From NCBI RefSeq assembly GCF_038051945.1, contig NZ_CP150302.1:5022001-5086000 (forward strand): 64,000 nucleotides of DNA. The letters run 5' to 3'. A model generated the notes under the pieces. The model made no database searches and was not told the origin of the DNA. It saw nothing but the letters and a program-made list of their open reading frames with translations. Every line of letters starts with the position of its first letter. Within the stretch, counting starts at the first letter, position 1. The position numbers and the translations under genes are program-made. The stretch comes from Paenibacillus sp. FSL H3-0469 (GTDB taxonomy: Bacteria > Bacillota > Bacilli > Paenibacillales > Paenibacillaceae). Positions 8,741-19,256 of this stretch are shown here, piece after piece.

Positions 8741-9343
8741 GTGGAACAAGCAGAAATCAGCGGGCCGGATAAACGGCCAGAGCAGGAAGCAGCACCGGAG
8801 CCGGCAGTGGAGCAGACGGTAAAGCAAATCCAGCAGGGGGATGTACAGGCATACACCGTGATCATTAGACATTTTCAGCGGCCGATCTACTTGTACTGCT
8901 ACTACTTGCTGGGGAACCGGGAAGAGGCGGAGGATGCGCCGCAGGATATTTTTATCAGGGCACTAGAGCGGCTGCAGCAGTATTCGGAGGAAGTCTCTTT
9001 CTCGGCTTGGCTGTACACTATTGCGCGCAACCATTGCCTCGACCGGATTAAGCGCAGGAATAAGAGTTTCAAGCTGCTCAGTCTCTACAGGCAACATCAG
9101 CAGGAGGAAGAGCAGGCCGGAGACACAAGATATACAGAGATTGTCCACGGTCTGCTGGAGAAGCTGAGTCTGGAGGAGCGGCAGATTCTGCTGCTGCGGG
9201 CGCTGGAGGAGCATAGCTTTGAGGAGATTGGGATCATCATGGACATGAAGGCCGGGACGGTCCGCAAAAAATATGAACGGCTGCGCAAAGAGCTCGGACG
9301 CCGTCAAAATAGTGGAGGGAGAATCGCCCATGAACCAAGTTAA
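8741..9343 (+). CDS. ECF-type RNA polymerase sigma factor
   Basis: About 200-residue sigma-70 family factor of the extracytoplasmic function type. Region 2 is seen in FQRPIYLYCYYLLGNREEAED and the following FSAWLYTIARNHCLDRIKR; region 4 in LSLEERQILLLRALEEHSFEEIG with the helix-turn-helix in AGTVRKKYERLRKEL. The GTG at 8741 is preferred because GAGAGGAGAG lies just upstream; a TTG at 8678 is an in-frame alternative. The gene overlaps the next one by 14 bp. That product is a single-pass DUF4179 protein, the usual anti-sigma partner, so the pair likely forms an envelope-stress switch. Confidence 0.9.
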   Translation: MEQAEISGPDKRPEQEAAPEPAVEQTVKQIQQGDVQAYTVIIRHFQRPIYLYCYYLLGNREEAEDAPQDIFIRALERLQQYSEEVSFSAWLYTIARNHCLDRIKRRNKSFKLLSLYRQHQQEEEQAGDTRYTEIVHGLLEKLSLEERQILLLRALEEHSFEEIGIIMDMKAGTVRKKYERLRKELGRRQNSGGRIAHEPS

Positions 9344-10481
9344 ACGGGAGGAAGCCGAACTGGAGCGGATTGGACGCATGATCCGGGAGACCCCGGTTCA
9401 GATTGATCTGGAGGAACGCATCATGCGCCGGGCGCAGGGCGGGCAACGGTCAGGCATGAAGGCAGAGCCTAGAAGGCTAAGAAGAACAGGCCGGATGCTG
9501 CGGAAAAGCGCGGGGATCGCAGCGGCTGTACTCCTGCTTACCCTGCTGATTGCAAGCACTGAATGGATCTCGCCTACGCTGGCGGCATCCATTAAGCAAA
9601 TACCGGGGATGAACTCAATCTTCCGGCTTGCCGGGGATCTGGGGCTGCAGAGTGCGGATGAGCAGGGGCTCGCAGCAGTACCGGAGCGCAGCGATACCCA
9701 CGGCGGGTTAACGCTCAAGGTGTCTGAGGTGATGTACGACGGAATCCGCGTATCCCTTGGGATGGAGCGCCAGACGGATGTGAAGAAGCTGCAGCAGGGC
9801 GATATCAGCGGCCTGATGACAGATATCAAGCTGTCGGTGGACGGCGAAGATATTAACACCTATGGTCCGCTTGGCGGCAGCGGCGGCGGTTCCTTTGGTC
9901 CGTTCCTGCTGCGCGGGAAGGATGCCGATTCCAGGATCATTCAGTTCACGGATCTGCAGAATCAGGGCGGGCGGGCCTTCCCGGACACCTTCGATCTGAC
10001 GCTGACTGTTGATATCCAGGGCATCGCGGAGCCTTTTGAAATCACGTTGCCTGTGGTCAAGAAGACCTATCGTAACAGCATTGCGGAGCCCATTGTCCGC
10101 AGCAGCACCGGCATGACCTTCACGCTGGAGACGCTGGAGCTTACGCCGATTACTACAAGACTCACCACACGGATTGAACGGCCTGCGGGGCAGCCTGTCG
10201 ATGCGGTGAAGGACTTCTTGGGCTATGATCTTGTAGATGATGAGTGCAACGTATTGCAGGAGATTAATGGGGGGACCGGCTGGAGCGCCACGGGAGGAAA
10301 CACTCTGCTGTCAGCAGCCCTATTCGAACCGCTGAAGCATCCGGGCGGACAGCTTACGGTCAAGCCCTTCCGGACACTGTCCATCAACAAGGACGGAGTG
10401 CGGGAGAAGGAGTATATCCCGGAATTTGAAGTGACTGTGCCGGTATCAGTGCCAGTACCATTGCCGATCACGGAGAAGTAG
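9330..10481 (+). CDS. DUF4179 domain protein, probable membrane-bound anti-sigma factor
   Basis: 383-residue protein with a short cytoplasmic N-terminus, one membrane segment at about residues 55-75 (GIAAAVLLLTLLIAS), then the DUF4179 domain (about 75-180) and an extracytoplasmic beta-rich remainder. It starts inside the sigma gene (14-bp overlap) behind GGAGGG. This architecture is common for proteins encoded after ECF sigma factors in Paenibacillus and relatives and is taken to hold the sigma factor at the membrane; the role here is inferred from gene order, as no RsiW-type zinc motif is visible. Confidence 0.85.
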   Translation: MNQVKREEAELERIGRMIRETPVQIDLEERIMRRAQGGQRSGMKAEPRRLRRTGRMLRKSAGIAAAVLLLTLLIASTEWISPTLAASIKQIPGMNSIFRLAGDLGLQSADEQGLAAVPERSDTHGGLTLKVSEVMYDGIRVSLGMERQTDVKKLQQGDISGLMTDIKLSVDGEDINTYGPLGGSGGGSFGPFLLRGKDADSRIIQFTDLQNQGGRAFPDTFDLTLTVDIQGIAEPFEITLPVVKKTYRNSIAEPIVRSSTGMTFTLETLELTPITTRLTTRIERPAGQPVDAVKDFLGYDLVDDECNVLQEINGGTGWSATGGNTLLSAALFEPLKHPGGQLTVKPFRTLSINKDGVREKEYIPEFEVTVPVSVPVPLPITEK

Positions 10482-10581
10482 TCTTATGCTTCACAAAATA
10501 ACCACAAAGCGGAGCTCCAGCTTCGATGATGACTCAGGTACTTTGCGGGGACCCCAAACATAAAAATTCTTATCTATCAAA

Positions 10582-10627
10582 AAAGGCGGTTCCCGCCAGC
10601 GCATCATGCGCCTTGGGAACCGCCTTT
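10582..10627. terminator. Bidirectional terminator between convergent genes
   Basis: Perfect 13-bp stem AAAGGCGGTTCCC / GGGAACCGCCTTT with a 20-nt loop, flanked by A and T runs. It serves the DUF4179 gene on the plus strand and the giant surface-protein gene on the minus strand. Confidence 0.8.
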
Positions 10628-10666
10628 ACTGATTTAAACCTCGTATAACGCTGTGGCGTGCGCGTG

Positions 10667-13600
10667 TTAGTTAATGAATTGCAGCGACTTCAAGGTCTTC
10701 TCCAGCATCGTAGCCGCTTCCGCACGGGTAGCCAGCTTCGCCGGAGCGAACGCACCATCAGGGGTTCCCTGAATGATGCCTGCTGAGGCGATCTCCGCTA
10801 CCGCTGCTCTGGACCAGGCCGGGATGCTTGAGGCATCACGGAACTTAGCCAGCACAGCCGGATCTGCCGTCAGGGTCTTGCCGGTGTATTTCATGGCTTT
10901 GGACAGAACGGCTGCCATCTCCTGCCGGGTAATCGGACTGCCTGGCTTGAAGCTGCCGTCTGTGTATCCGGTAATCAGACCTGCGGCAGCGGCTGTCTGT
11001 ACGGCCTCTGTATACCAGGCACCTGCGCTAACATCCTTGAAGGAGGTTCCAGAAGCTGCCGGGGCAAGGCCCAGGGAACGGGTGATCAGTGCCGCGAACT
11101 CTGCCCGTGTTATGGACTGTGCAGGCGAGAAAGCAGTATTGCTGGTGCCGGTAATCACCAGCTTCGAGGCCAGCAATTCAATGGCGGATTGTGCCCAGTG
11201 CCCGGTAGTGTCACCGAAGGTCTTGGACGACTTCACCACAGTATAATAGCTGTTGCTGTTGCGCTTAATCGTTACTTCCGTATGTCCGTCTGCCGGACTA
11301 CCAAAGACGGAGGGCACGAAGGATAGCTTACCTGTGGCCGGGTCAAAGGCGACACCAGTCGCACCCTTGGCATCAACTGCACCAGTGGCCGTGATTGTCC
11401 GCTTCACATAAGTGCTGCCGAAGCTGTTCAGCGGAACGCTGGTGGTACCTGCCTGGGCACTGATGCTGAATTCAATGACGGGCGCAGCAACAGTGATCGT
11501 ACCTGCCTGCGCGGCGATGGCCTTGTTCAGGCTGTCCAGTATAGCGGTATCTGCCTGAAGCAATGAGACCGTAATTGTGAAATCACTGGTGCCAAGCCGG
11601 GCGGCCAGAGCCGTTCCGTTAATTAGACTTAGCGGCAGGGAATAGGAAGCACCGCCGGTAGAGATGAAGGTCAACACTGTGTCCGGATGTGCCGCCGCCT
11701 GCTGCACCAGCACACTGCCTGGCAGTACAGCCTGCGCGCCGCCAGCTGAAGCCGTGAGCGGGAGCTTCAGCTCATTAGTACCGGCAGGCAAGGCTGCAAA
11801 CTGAGCGGTGAGATCCGCTGCAGTGAATGTGGTAACCTGCGGCGCTGCTCCTGCGCTTGGAGCAGGGGTGGCCGATGGCGTTGCCGTAGGAGTCACTCCC
11901 CCGGTTCCACCTGGATTAGATCCGCCCGGACTGGTGGTTGGTGCTGGAGTCGGCACTGGTGTCGGTGTTGGTGTCGCGCCTTTGAGATCGGTGATGCGGC
12001 CTTCCGTACCAATATTCACCTGTTTGAGTTCTTTCAGATAATCGGTAAATACCTCATAGTCTGGCAAATACAACTCATAATAACGTCCGTCTGCTTTGGC
12101 CTGGGCCAATGAGCGGTAGAAGTCACCACCGCCAGCCATGAAAGAGTTGGTAGACAGAATGTAGTACGCACCAGGATCAATGGCGGTGTAGCTGCCATCG
12201 GCCTGCTTGATTTCTACAGAGATAATGCGCTGACCTTCCTGCTCTACAACATTTGTCGACGGGGTTATGATTTCCTCAGGCTTAGTGGAATCATAAGTGT
12301 ATCGCATCCCTGAGACCTGAGCGAAACGGCCCTGGTCGTCTTTCAGCCCGCTAACACCATTCTCCAAAGCATCGATAATTTCCTGTCCAGTCACCTTCAG
12401 GGCAACCAGACTGTTGGAGAATGGCATTACCGTCAGCACTTCACCGAGGGTAATATCCCCTTGGTCAATACCGGCACGGATACCCCCGCCGTTCTGAATG
12501 GCTACGAAGCCCTTGATGGAGGAAAGCTCAGACTCTGGGATTAGCTTGCTAACCAGCTCCTTGGCTTTAACATTGATGCCGTCAGCAATCAGGTTGCCGA
12601 GATTGGTCTCTTCCTTACGGACCACACGGGTAAGTTTGCCGTCGATTAACCGGTCGTAGACCAGAGGGACAGCAGAATTGCCAACCACAGTCTGGCGAAT
12701 TACGGCCAGATCGGTGTCATACTCAGCAAGCATTTCTTTGGCCGTAGCATCTTCGGCATACTTCGTTGTGTCGATTAGCTTACCGTTGTAGGTAGTAATG
12801 ATGCCGTTATCGTCGAAATTAACATCGAGTTCGCCGAGGTACGTGCCGTATTCACCGGTCTGTACTATCAGTGTAGGCTCGGTGTCTGAATTGAAGACCA
12901 CAGGAGCATCAAGCTTGGTATGGGTGTGGCCGCCGACGATAACATCGATGCCTGCAACCTCTACCGCCAGCTTCTGGTCAACGTTGTAGCCCAAATGAGA
13001 TACAGCAATAATTTTGTTAATGCCCAGTGCCTGCAATGATTTGACTGTGTTCTCGGCGCTGGTCTTGTAATCTTTAAAGGAGATATTGTCGCCTGGTGAG
13101 GACAGACCCACCGTATCCTCGGTAGTCAGCCCGAAGATTCCGATCTTCTCGCCATATACTTCCTTGATGATGGAAGGGTAGATATGACCGTCTTCTACCG
13201 GAGTAGACTTATCTGATCCTCCGACCTTATTTACAAAGATATCCTTCAGCTCATTGTCTTTGGTAGTAAAGTCAATGTTGGAGCTGATAAACGGGAATTC
13301 AGCTTTGTTAACAAAGGCTCTTAGTGTTGGAAGTCCTTTGTCGAATTCGTGGTTCCCGAAAATCATGGCATCGTATCCGATGTAATTCATGAACTTCAGA
13401 TCGGCGAGCCCTTCGAACTTAGTGAAGTAAAGGGTGCCGGAGAATACATCTCCTGCATCGAGCAGGATGGAATTATCGGTACGCTCCTGCTTAATTGCCG
13501 TCATCCGTTTAACCACTGTTTCCAGATGACTGTGAGTATCATTAGTGTGCAGGACTCTCAGAGAGAAGTCCTTATCTGGAGGTGTTGCACCCTTGAGGTC

Positions 13601-16600
13601 CGTAATCCGGCCTTCTACACTGGAAGTCACCGGATTATGTTTGTCCAGGTAGGACAACAGAACTTCGAAGTCCGGAAGACCAAGTTCATAATAACGCCCA
13701 TCTGCCTTGGCTGTGGCAAGTGCACGGTAGAAGTCGCCGCCGCCTGCCATGAAGGAATTCGTGGACAGGATATAGTAGGCTTTGGGATCAATCGGCAAGT
13801 AGGAACCATCTGCCTGCTTGATCTCAACCGAAATGATACGATTGCCGGCTTGTGTTACCGTACCTGTTAATGGATCTACAATTTCAGGTGTCTTGGTAGA
13901 ATCATACGTGTACTTCATACCTGATACCTGAGCGAACCGGCCTTGATCTGAGCTGAGTCCGCTGACCGAGTTCTCCAGTGAAGAAATAATTTCTTCTCCG
14001 GTAACTTTCAGTGCGACCAGACTGTTGTTAAACGGGAGGGTCGTCAATACTTCCCCCATGGTAATGTCGCCTTTGTCAATGGCTGCCCGGATACCGCCGC
14101 CGTTCTGGATAGCAACAACACCTTTGATGGTATCAAGATCAGCCTTCGGTACAAAGTTTGGCATGAGTTCTGTTACTTTCTCCGCGATACTGTCAGCAAT
14201 CATATTGCCGATTGGCGTCTCTTCCTGCCGCACAACGCGAACGGATTTGCCGTCGATGGTACGGTTAGTATAGAGATCCACATTGGATTTTCCTACTACT
14301 TCAGCGCGGACAGCCGAAAGCTTGGAATCATATTCAGAAGCGAGCTTGGCTTTGGCCGCCGGATCGTCAGCATATTTAGCCACCTCCAGCAGCTTGCCGT
14401 TGTACGATACAATGTCGCCGTTCATGTCAAAGGTTACATTCAGTTCTCCCAGAAACTGGCCGTATTCTCCAGTCTGAACGACCAGAACAGGTTTACCTGT
14501 ACCAACGTTGGTAACCGGTTCAGGAGGGTTGTCGATCTTGGTATGAGAATGACCACCGACAATGATGTCAATGCCGTCGACAGCTGCAGCGAGATCCTTG
14601 TCTACGGTATACCCCAGATGGGTTACCGCGATAATCTTATTAACCCCTTTGGCTTCGAGCATCGCTACAGTGTTCTTCGCGCTCTCTACATGATTCTTGA
14701 AGCTGATCTTATCTCCCGGTGAAGATAATCCTACAGTATCCTCAGTAGTCAACCCGAAGATACCAACCTTCTCCCCATAGACGTCTTTGATCACGGCCGG
14801 ATAGATGTTGCCGTTGTAAGCCTTGTCCCCTTGGGCAATGGTGACAATGTCATCATGGAATTTGTCCGCAAGTTCACTGTTCTTGGATGTGAAGTCAATG
14901 TTGGAGCTTGCAAACGGGAACATTGCAGCCTCTACAAAATTCTTGAGGATTTCTGGATGTTCCTTGTTCTGGTCAAATTCATGGTTACCGAAGGTCATCA
15001 CGTCATATCCGATGTCATTCATGAAATCAACGTCAGCCATTCCCTTGAACGTAGTCGAATATAGCGTTCCGGAGAAAACATCGCCTGCATCAAGCAGCAG
15101 GGTATGGCTATTGCGTTCCTGCTTGATAGCTGTGGTCCGTTTGGCAATTGTCTCCAAGTGGCCATGTGTGTCGTTGGTATGCAGAACACGCAAATCGAAA
15201 TTGCTTAGATTGAATTGGGCTACGACCGGATCATGGTCGGATACCCGCCCGCGGGATTCCGGAAAGTCTGCGTTTAGATGGACGACATCGACCGTTGCCG
15301 AATTCGCGATATTTTTGCTGGCCAGAATATGGTCAAGTACTTGCGAGTTACCGTCATAGGTGTAGGTGTATTGCTCATTCAGCGGCAATTTCTCGATCAG
15401 ATTGTCGAGCTCATTGCCTTTGAGAATGGCGGCGGTCTTGGTGAACTGGAAATCGTTCAAATCCCCGAGTGCCACAATATTGGCAGATGGATTGGCTGTC
15501 AGTACATCTTTGACAAAGGCGTTCACGACAGCAGCAATTTTGTGGCGCTGCACTTCACTTGAAAGCACTGGAGGCTGAACATTTCCGAACGGTCCGTTGT
15601 CACCGGATTTTGAATTAAAGTGGTTGGCAATTACAATGACTTTCTCGCCATTAAATTCAAATTGTGCTGCGAGCGGCTTGCGGGAATTCGCAAACGCACT
15701 GTTCGTCGGGTCGATTCTTCCCGGATTGTAGGTCAGCTCATCCGAAGCTGCGTCATAACTGACCGCTTGCAGGGCAGAGCCCTTTTGTCCGGTAATGCTG
15801 TCCGAAAGCTTGACTCGTGCCGTATTATACAGGAAGCCCACACGGATGTTGCCGCCTGGTGCCCCGCCGTCCGCGTTGTTTACAGGAGCAATATCGACAT
15901 AATTGTAGGCCGGACCACCGGCTGTCTGAATGGCCTGGATCAGCTCGGCTGCACTGGCTTCGACGGTACCATTGTTGGCTTCCCCATCGCTATCCTGCAT
16001 CTCTACAACGCTGATGATATCCGGCTTTTTCAGATTTACTGTGATAGATTGGGCCAGCTTCTGAATCTTCGTGGCACCTACGCCTGGATAGTAGTTCTCA
16101 ATATTGTAGGAAGCAACCAGCAGCTTCTCTTCATCTACAGTAATGGTAGAAGTCTCCTGTGTGAAGCTGCTTGGGGTGATGCCCGGCAGGCTGCCAAAGG
16201 CAGGAATAACTTTGTAGTTGCCATTGTTGTAGCCGATAACGCCTGTAACATCACCATTGAATTTATCACCTGTACCGACCTGCTGGCCAGGATCACCGTA
16301 GGCGATCAGGAGGCGCTGCGGATTGAGATTGTCTACTCCTCGTAGCACGAGGCCTCCGGCAGGTGTAATGACATCTTCTTCCGTATTATCCACTCTTGCA
16401 GGAATATTATATACGATCGACGTACCGCCTCCGCTTGTCCAGTAAGGACTAATTATCGTGGGGGTAGGAAGGGTAACGAGCATACCTTCAAGAGACTCAT
16501 AGAAATCCATGGCATCCTCAGAAGGCTGGAATTCAGCTAGGCTATCATTATCGATGATGGAAGAAGGGATAACCCGTCCGCCCTTGCCCAGTACTACAGG

Positions 16601-18607
16601 TTCCGGCAGGTCTGCTCCCTTAGCTATTGTATGGATGGTGCTGAGTGTAATTTGTGTGGAAGTCATGTTGCTGCTGCTTCCTTCATTATATTCGGATACA
16701 ACTCCCGAGACGGATACATGATCGCCGATATCGGGCTTCAGGCTGACGCTTGTGCTGTATACGAATATTCCTTCGGATGTACTGTCATTATCGTCAGGTT
16801 CAGGGTCCTGAATGAAGAAGCCTTTATAATTGCCGTTTGCAAAAGTGTATCCATATTCAGTAACAATCCCTTCGATATCTGTAACAGTCTGTCCGGCATA
16901 TTCAGAAGTGTGGGATTCTCCTTGAATATCGTGGATGCGCGGAAGCTCTGAAGCTACATATTCGAAAGTATAGACCTTACTGGTCTGGCTCTGGGATGAA
17001 GCAATCGCCTTAATCACAGTGTCAGCTATTATCGGAATTGGTGCGGTGTACAACGTGCCGGATGTTGTTGGCTCTGATCCGTCAAGCGTGTAATAGACTG
17101 CTGCTCCTGCGGTAGGACTGGACAGCGTAACAGAGCCGCCGATGATAATCCGGCCCGCGCCGGGACTTGCGGTAACAGAGAACAGTTCTTCTACCAGGCT
17201 TTCCGCACTTAGTGGAATGAATTGATAAACAGCATTAAATTGTTCGATTACACCAGTGATCCTGTCAAAATGTTTCCCGGCAGTCAGCTGAGAAAGTCCG
17301 GAGTAAATCGTAAAAGTCTGGCTGCCTTGACTGGCGGTGACCGTATTTCCATCTTTACTATTAACCGTCACATCTTCCAAAGTGACGAGTTGGGCTTCAT
17401 GGGCTTCACCATTTGCAGCTGTCAAGTCTGCGGCGGTGATCAATTTGGCTGGAGGGACGCCTACATTTGCAGTGATAACTTTATATTCAAGTCCTGCAGC
17501 AGGCTTGAGCTCCTGCAGATTGCTGTAAATATCCATAGTACCTTGAACCTCAACGAGATCTCCGACCTCGGCGAATGTCGGGAAGCCGTACAGTACGATG
17601 GCTGCGGTTGCATCCTGAATATACATTTTTGCGCCGTCGATACGGGTAACTACACCTTCAGTCCAGACATTCTGGCCCTTGAGCGCAGGTCTGACAGAAG
17701 CAATATCCTGCTTCTCAAGGATGGTGTAATCGTAAGTCGACACCGGGCCGTACACTGAATCCGATACCGAGGCATAAGTCTTGATGGTGGTGGGTGCATT
17801 TAGCAGAATGGGTCCGCTGTATGGTTTGAATTCTTCGTCAGCGCCGTCTGTGTAGACTGCGGCGTACACGGATGCGCCTACGGTTGATGTACTAAGGGAG
17901 ATGGCGGTGCCTGCGGGCCAGGCATTTGCCGCCGGAGAGGCAGTGACCGGTTCTACAGCCTGAGTCTGGCCATAGCTGCTGTTGCGGGGATCAGGGGGCT
18001 GGACGGTGAAGTCCGTGGTGTTATTATCGGTATCGAAGCTACGGTTATCGGCAGGGCCAATATCTGAGGTTTTGCGCACTGCAGCAACCGTACTGTTTAG
18101 CGCTCCTGTAGGTCCGCTGCCTTCATAAGAAGTTGCAGTTCCGAAGCCAACCATATCCACACGTACATTGGAGGCATCTACGAGGTCGACTTTACCACTG
18201 GAAGCTCCCATTTGTAATGTTCCTGTATAATCAGGGGCTGGTAATTCTACTGTACCTCCGGTACCAGCCGATTGCTGGATCAGAAAGTATCCCTTGGCTT
18301 CAATGGTACCTGTTATTACGGAGAAGAGGTCTGTTGTATCAAGGTTACCATTGACTCCGGCACTGGCATAACGCACCTTCCATCCGGTCAGATCAACCGG
18401 CTGCTCCGTAGGATTGTATAATTCAATGAAATCATTTTTGTATTTAGCGCCGCTGTTACCGCCGCCCCCGTAGACTTGTGAGATTACAATATTACTATTA
18501 TCCGGTGTTGCCTGAGCACTTTGTCCGGCAGGTGTTACCAGTCCGAGCAGCATCAGCACGGATAGTCCTGCAGACAGCCATCTTCGCATCCTGTGAGAAA
18601 TAACCAT
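10667..18607 (-). CDS. Giant S-layer-anchored nuclease / 5'-nucleotidase
   Basis: 2646-residue secreted protein. Order: signal peptide (to about 30, ending AQA); lamin-tail-like domain (about 35-160); chitobiase-C-like and OB-fold modules (about 220-800); an endonuclease/exonuclease/phosphatase domain (about 825-1135; YNIENYYPG, VVEMQD, ALGDLND, SDHDPV); two tandem metallophosphatase plus 5'-nucleotidase-C units (about 1137-1640 and 1680-2200; HTNDTH, DAGDVFSGT, GNHEFD, GGHSHTK/GGHTHTK, NGGGIRA); a Pro/Thr linker; a beta-rich part; and three SLH repeats (about 2465-2646) that bind wall pyruvylated polymer. It resembles YhcR and YfkN of B. subtilis, and probably degrades extracellular nucleic acid to nucleosides and phosphate. 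ATG at 18607 is chosen since a signal peptide follows; a start 57 bp upstream is possible. The upstream region to 18796 is AT-rich and holds its promoter. Confidence 0.92.
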   Translation of the reverse strand: MVISHRMRRWLSAGLSVLMLLGLVTPAGQSAQATPDNSNIVISQVYGGGGNSGAKYKNDFIELYNPTEQPVDLTGWKVRYASAGVNGNLDTTDLFSVITGTIEAKGYFLIQQSAGTGGTVELPAPDYTGTLQMGASSGKVDLVDASNVRVDMVGFGTATSYEGSGPTGALNSTVAAVRKTSDIGPADNRSFDTDNNTTDFTVQPPDPRNSSYGQTQAVEPVTASPAANAWPAGTAISLSTSTVGASVYAAVYTDGADEEFKPYSGPILLNAPTTIKTYASVSDSVYGPVSTYDYTILEKQDIASVRPALKGQNVWTEGVVTRIDGAKMYIQDATAAIVLYGFPTFAEVGDLVEVQGTMDIYSNLQELKPAAGLEYKVITANVGVPPAKLITAADLTAANGEAHEAQLVTLEDVTVNSKDGNTVTASQGSQTFTIYSGLSQLTAGKHFDRITGVIEQFNAVYQFIPLSAESLVEELFSVTASPGAGRIIIGGSVTLSSPTAGAAVYYTLDGSEPTTSGTLYTAPIPIIADTVIKAIASSQSQTSKVYTFEYVASELPRIHDIQGESHTSEYAGQTVTDIEGIVTEYGYTFANGNYKGFFIQDPEPDDNDSTSEGIFVYSTSVSLKPDIGDHVSVSGVVSEYNEGSSSNMTSTQITLSTIHTIAKGADLPEPVVLGKGGRVIPSSIIDNDSLAEFQPSEDAMDFYESLEGMLVTLPTPTIISPYWTSGGGTSIVYNIPARVDNTEEDVITPAGGLVLRGVDNLNPQRLLIAYGDPGQQVGTGDKFNGDVTGVIGYNNGNYKVIPAFGSLPGITPSSFTQETSTITVDEEKLLVASYNIENYYPGVGATKIQKLAQSITVNLKKPDIISVVEMQDSDGEANNGTVEASAAELIQAIQTAGGPAYNYVDIAPVNNADGGAPGGNIRVGFLYNTARVKLSDSITGQKGSALQAVSYDAASDELTYNPGRIDPTNSAFANSRKPLAAQFEFNGEKVIVIANHFNSKSGDNGPFGNVQPPVLSSEVQRHKIAAVVNAFVKDVLTANPSANIVALGDLNDFQFTKTAAILKGNELDNLIEKLPLNEQYTYTYDGNSQVLDHILASKNIANSATVDVVHLNADFPESRGRVSDHDPVVAQFNLSNFDLRVLHTNDTHGHLETIAKRTTAIKQERNSHTLLLDAGDVFSGTLYSTTFKGMADVDFMNDIGYDVMTFGNHEFDQNKEHPEILKNFVEAAMFPFASSNIDFTSKNSELADKFHDDIVTIAQGDKAYNGNIYPAVIKDVYGEKVGIFGLTTEDTVGLSSPGDKISFKNHVESAKNTVAMLEAKGVNKIIAVTHLGYTVDKDLAAAVDGIDIIVGGHSHTKIDNPPEPVTNVGTGKPVLVVQTGEYGQFLGELNVTFDMNGDIVSYNGKLLEVAKYADDPAAKAKLASEYDSKLSAVRAEVVGKSNVDLYTNRTIDGKSVRVVRQEETPIGNMIADSIAEKVTELMPNFVPKADLDTIKGVVAIQNGGGIRAAIDKGDITMGEVLTTLPFNNSLVALKVTGEEIISSLENSVSGLSSDQGRFAQVSGMKYTYDSTKTPEIVDPLTGTVTQAGNRIISVEIKQADGSYLPIDPKAYYILSTNSFMAGGGDFYRALATAKADGRYYELGLPDFEVLLSYLDKHNPVTSSVEGRITDLKGATPPDKDFSLRVLHTNDTHSHLETVVKRMTAIKQERTDNSILLDAGDVFSGTLYFTKFEGLADLKFMNYIGYDAMIFGNHEFDKGLPTLRAFVNKAEFPFISSNIDFTTKDNELKDIFVNKVGGSDKSTPVEDGHIYPSIIKEVYGEKIGIFGLTTEDTVGLSSPGDNISFKDYKTSAENTVKSLQALGINKIIAVSHLGYNVDQKLAVEVAGIDVIVGGHTHTKLDAPVVFNSDTEPTLIVQTGEYGTYLGELDVNFDDNGIITTYNGKLIDTTKYAEDATAKEMLAEYDTDLAVIRQTVVGNSAVPLVYDRLIDGKLTRVVRKEETNLGNLIADGINVKAKELVSKLIPESELSSIKGFVAIQNGGGIRAGIDQGDITLGEVLTVMPFSNSLVALKVTGQEIIDALENGVSGLKDDQGRFAQVSGMRYTYDSTKPEEIITPSTNVVEQEGQRIISVEIKQADGSYTAIDPGAYYILSTNSFMAGGGDFYRSLAQAKADGRYYELYLPDYEVFTDYLKELKQVNIGTEGRITDLKGATPTPTPVPTPAPTTSPGGSNPGGTGGVTPTATPSATPAPSAGAAPQVTTFTAADLTAQFAALPAGTNELKLPLTASAGGAQAVLPGSVLVQQAAAHPDTVLTFISTGGASYSLPLSLINGTALAARLGTSDFTITVSLLQADTAILDSLNKAIAAQAGTITVAAPVIEFSISAQAGTTSVPLNSFGSTYVKRTITATGAVDAKGATGVAFDPATGKLSFVPSVFGSPADGHTEVTIKRNSNSYYTVVKSSKTFGDTTGHWAQSAIELLASKLVITGTSNTAFSPAQSITRAEFAALITRSLGLAPAASGTSFKDVSAGAWYTEAVQTAAAAGLITGYTDGSFKPGSPITRQEMAAVLSKAMKYTGKTLTADPAVLAKFRDASSIPAWSRAAVAEIASAGIIQGTPDGAFAPAKLATRAEAATMLEKTLKSLQFIN

Positions 18608-18884
18608 TATCCTAAACCCACTCCTCTCAAAAACTATGATTTGCGATCCCGATAATTCTACCATTCAATTGTAAAATAAAGGGTCGTTTCATATTAATAT
18701 ATATTAAAATGAGAGCAATTCAAAATTATAATAGAGAAGTTTATTCGAAACGCATAAAAATAGTAGTTATGTTTAGTACAAAATCTATATAAACAGCTAT
18801 TCTCCAACAGATGAGGAATGGCTGTCTTTGTTAATGTTTAGGGAAATGTGATTTTCTTCTACTGTGGATACATCCAAAAGAGGC

Positions 18885-19130
18885 GTCAGACATGTATGCG
18901 GAAAACAGTATACAATGGGCCTGTGCAGGGGTGATCGGACCGAATGTATGCGAAAAACAGTATAGCAATGGGGCTGTGCGGAGGCGAGCGGACTGGATGT
19001 ATGCGGAAAACAGTATACAACGGAGCTGTGCGAGGTCGAGCGGGCGAATGTATGCGAAAAACAGTATACAATGGGGCTGTGCGGGGGTGAGCGGGTGAAT
19101 GTAAGCGAAAAACCGATTACAATGTGCTGG
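18885..19130 (+). repeat. 51-bp repeat array B
   Basis: Five imperfect units with core gcGAAAACAGTATACAATG followed by a GC-rich half like GGGCTGTGCGGGGGTGAGCGG; cores near 18906, 18958, 19011, 19062 and 19113 give steps of 51-53 bp. The last unit has a different core, CGAAAAACCGATTACAATG, identical to the core in the array at 34 kb. Lies between the surface-protein promoter and the serS terminator. Not coding, as the period drifts out of frame. Confidence 0.82.
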
Positions 19131-19164
19131 CGGGAAGGTGCGTAAGCCGGGTGAAGCTCATAGA

Positions 19165-19194
19165 GGGCAAAAACCAGGGGCATTACTGCCCCTG
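19165..19194 (-). terminator. serS: Terminator of serS
   Basis: On the minus strand, stem CAGGGGCA-gtaa-TGCCCCTG followed by GTTTTTG, about 65 nt after the serS stop. Confidence 0.75.
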
Positions 19195-19256
19195 ATCTCG
19201 CCTCATGCTTTTATTGTCCCAGGGTGCCCCAGAAGTGGACGATGAGTAAGCGGAGG

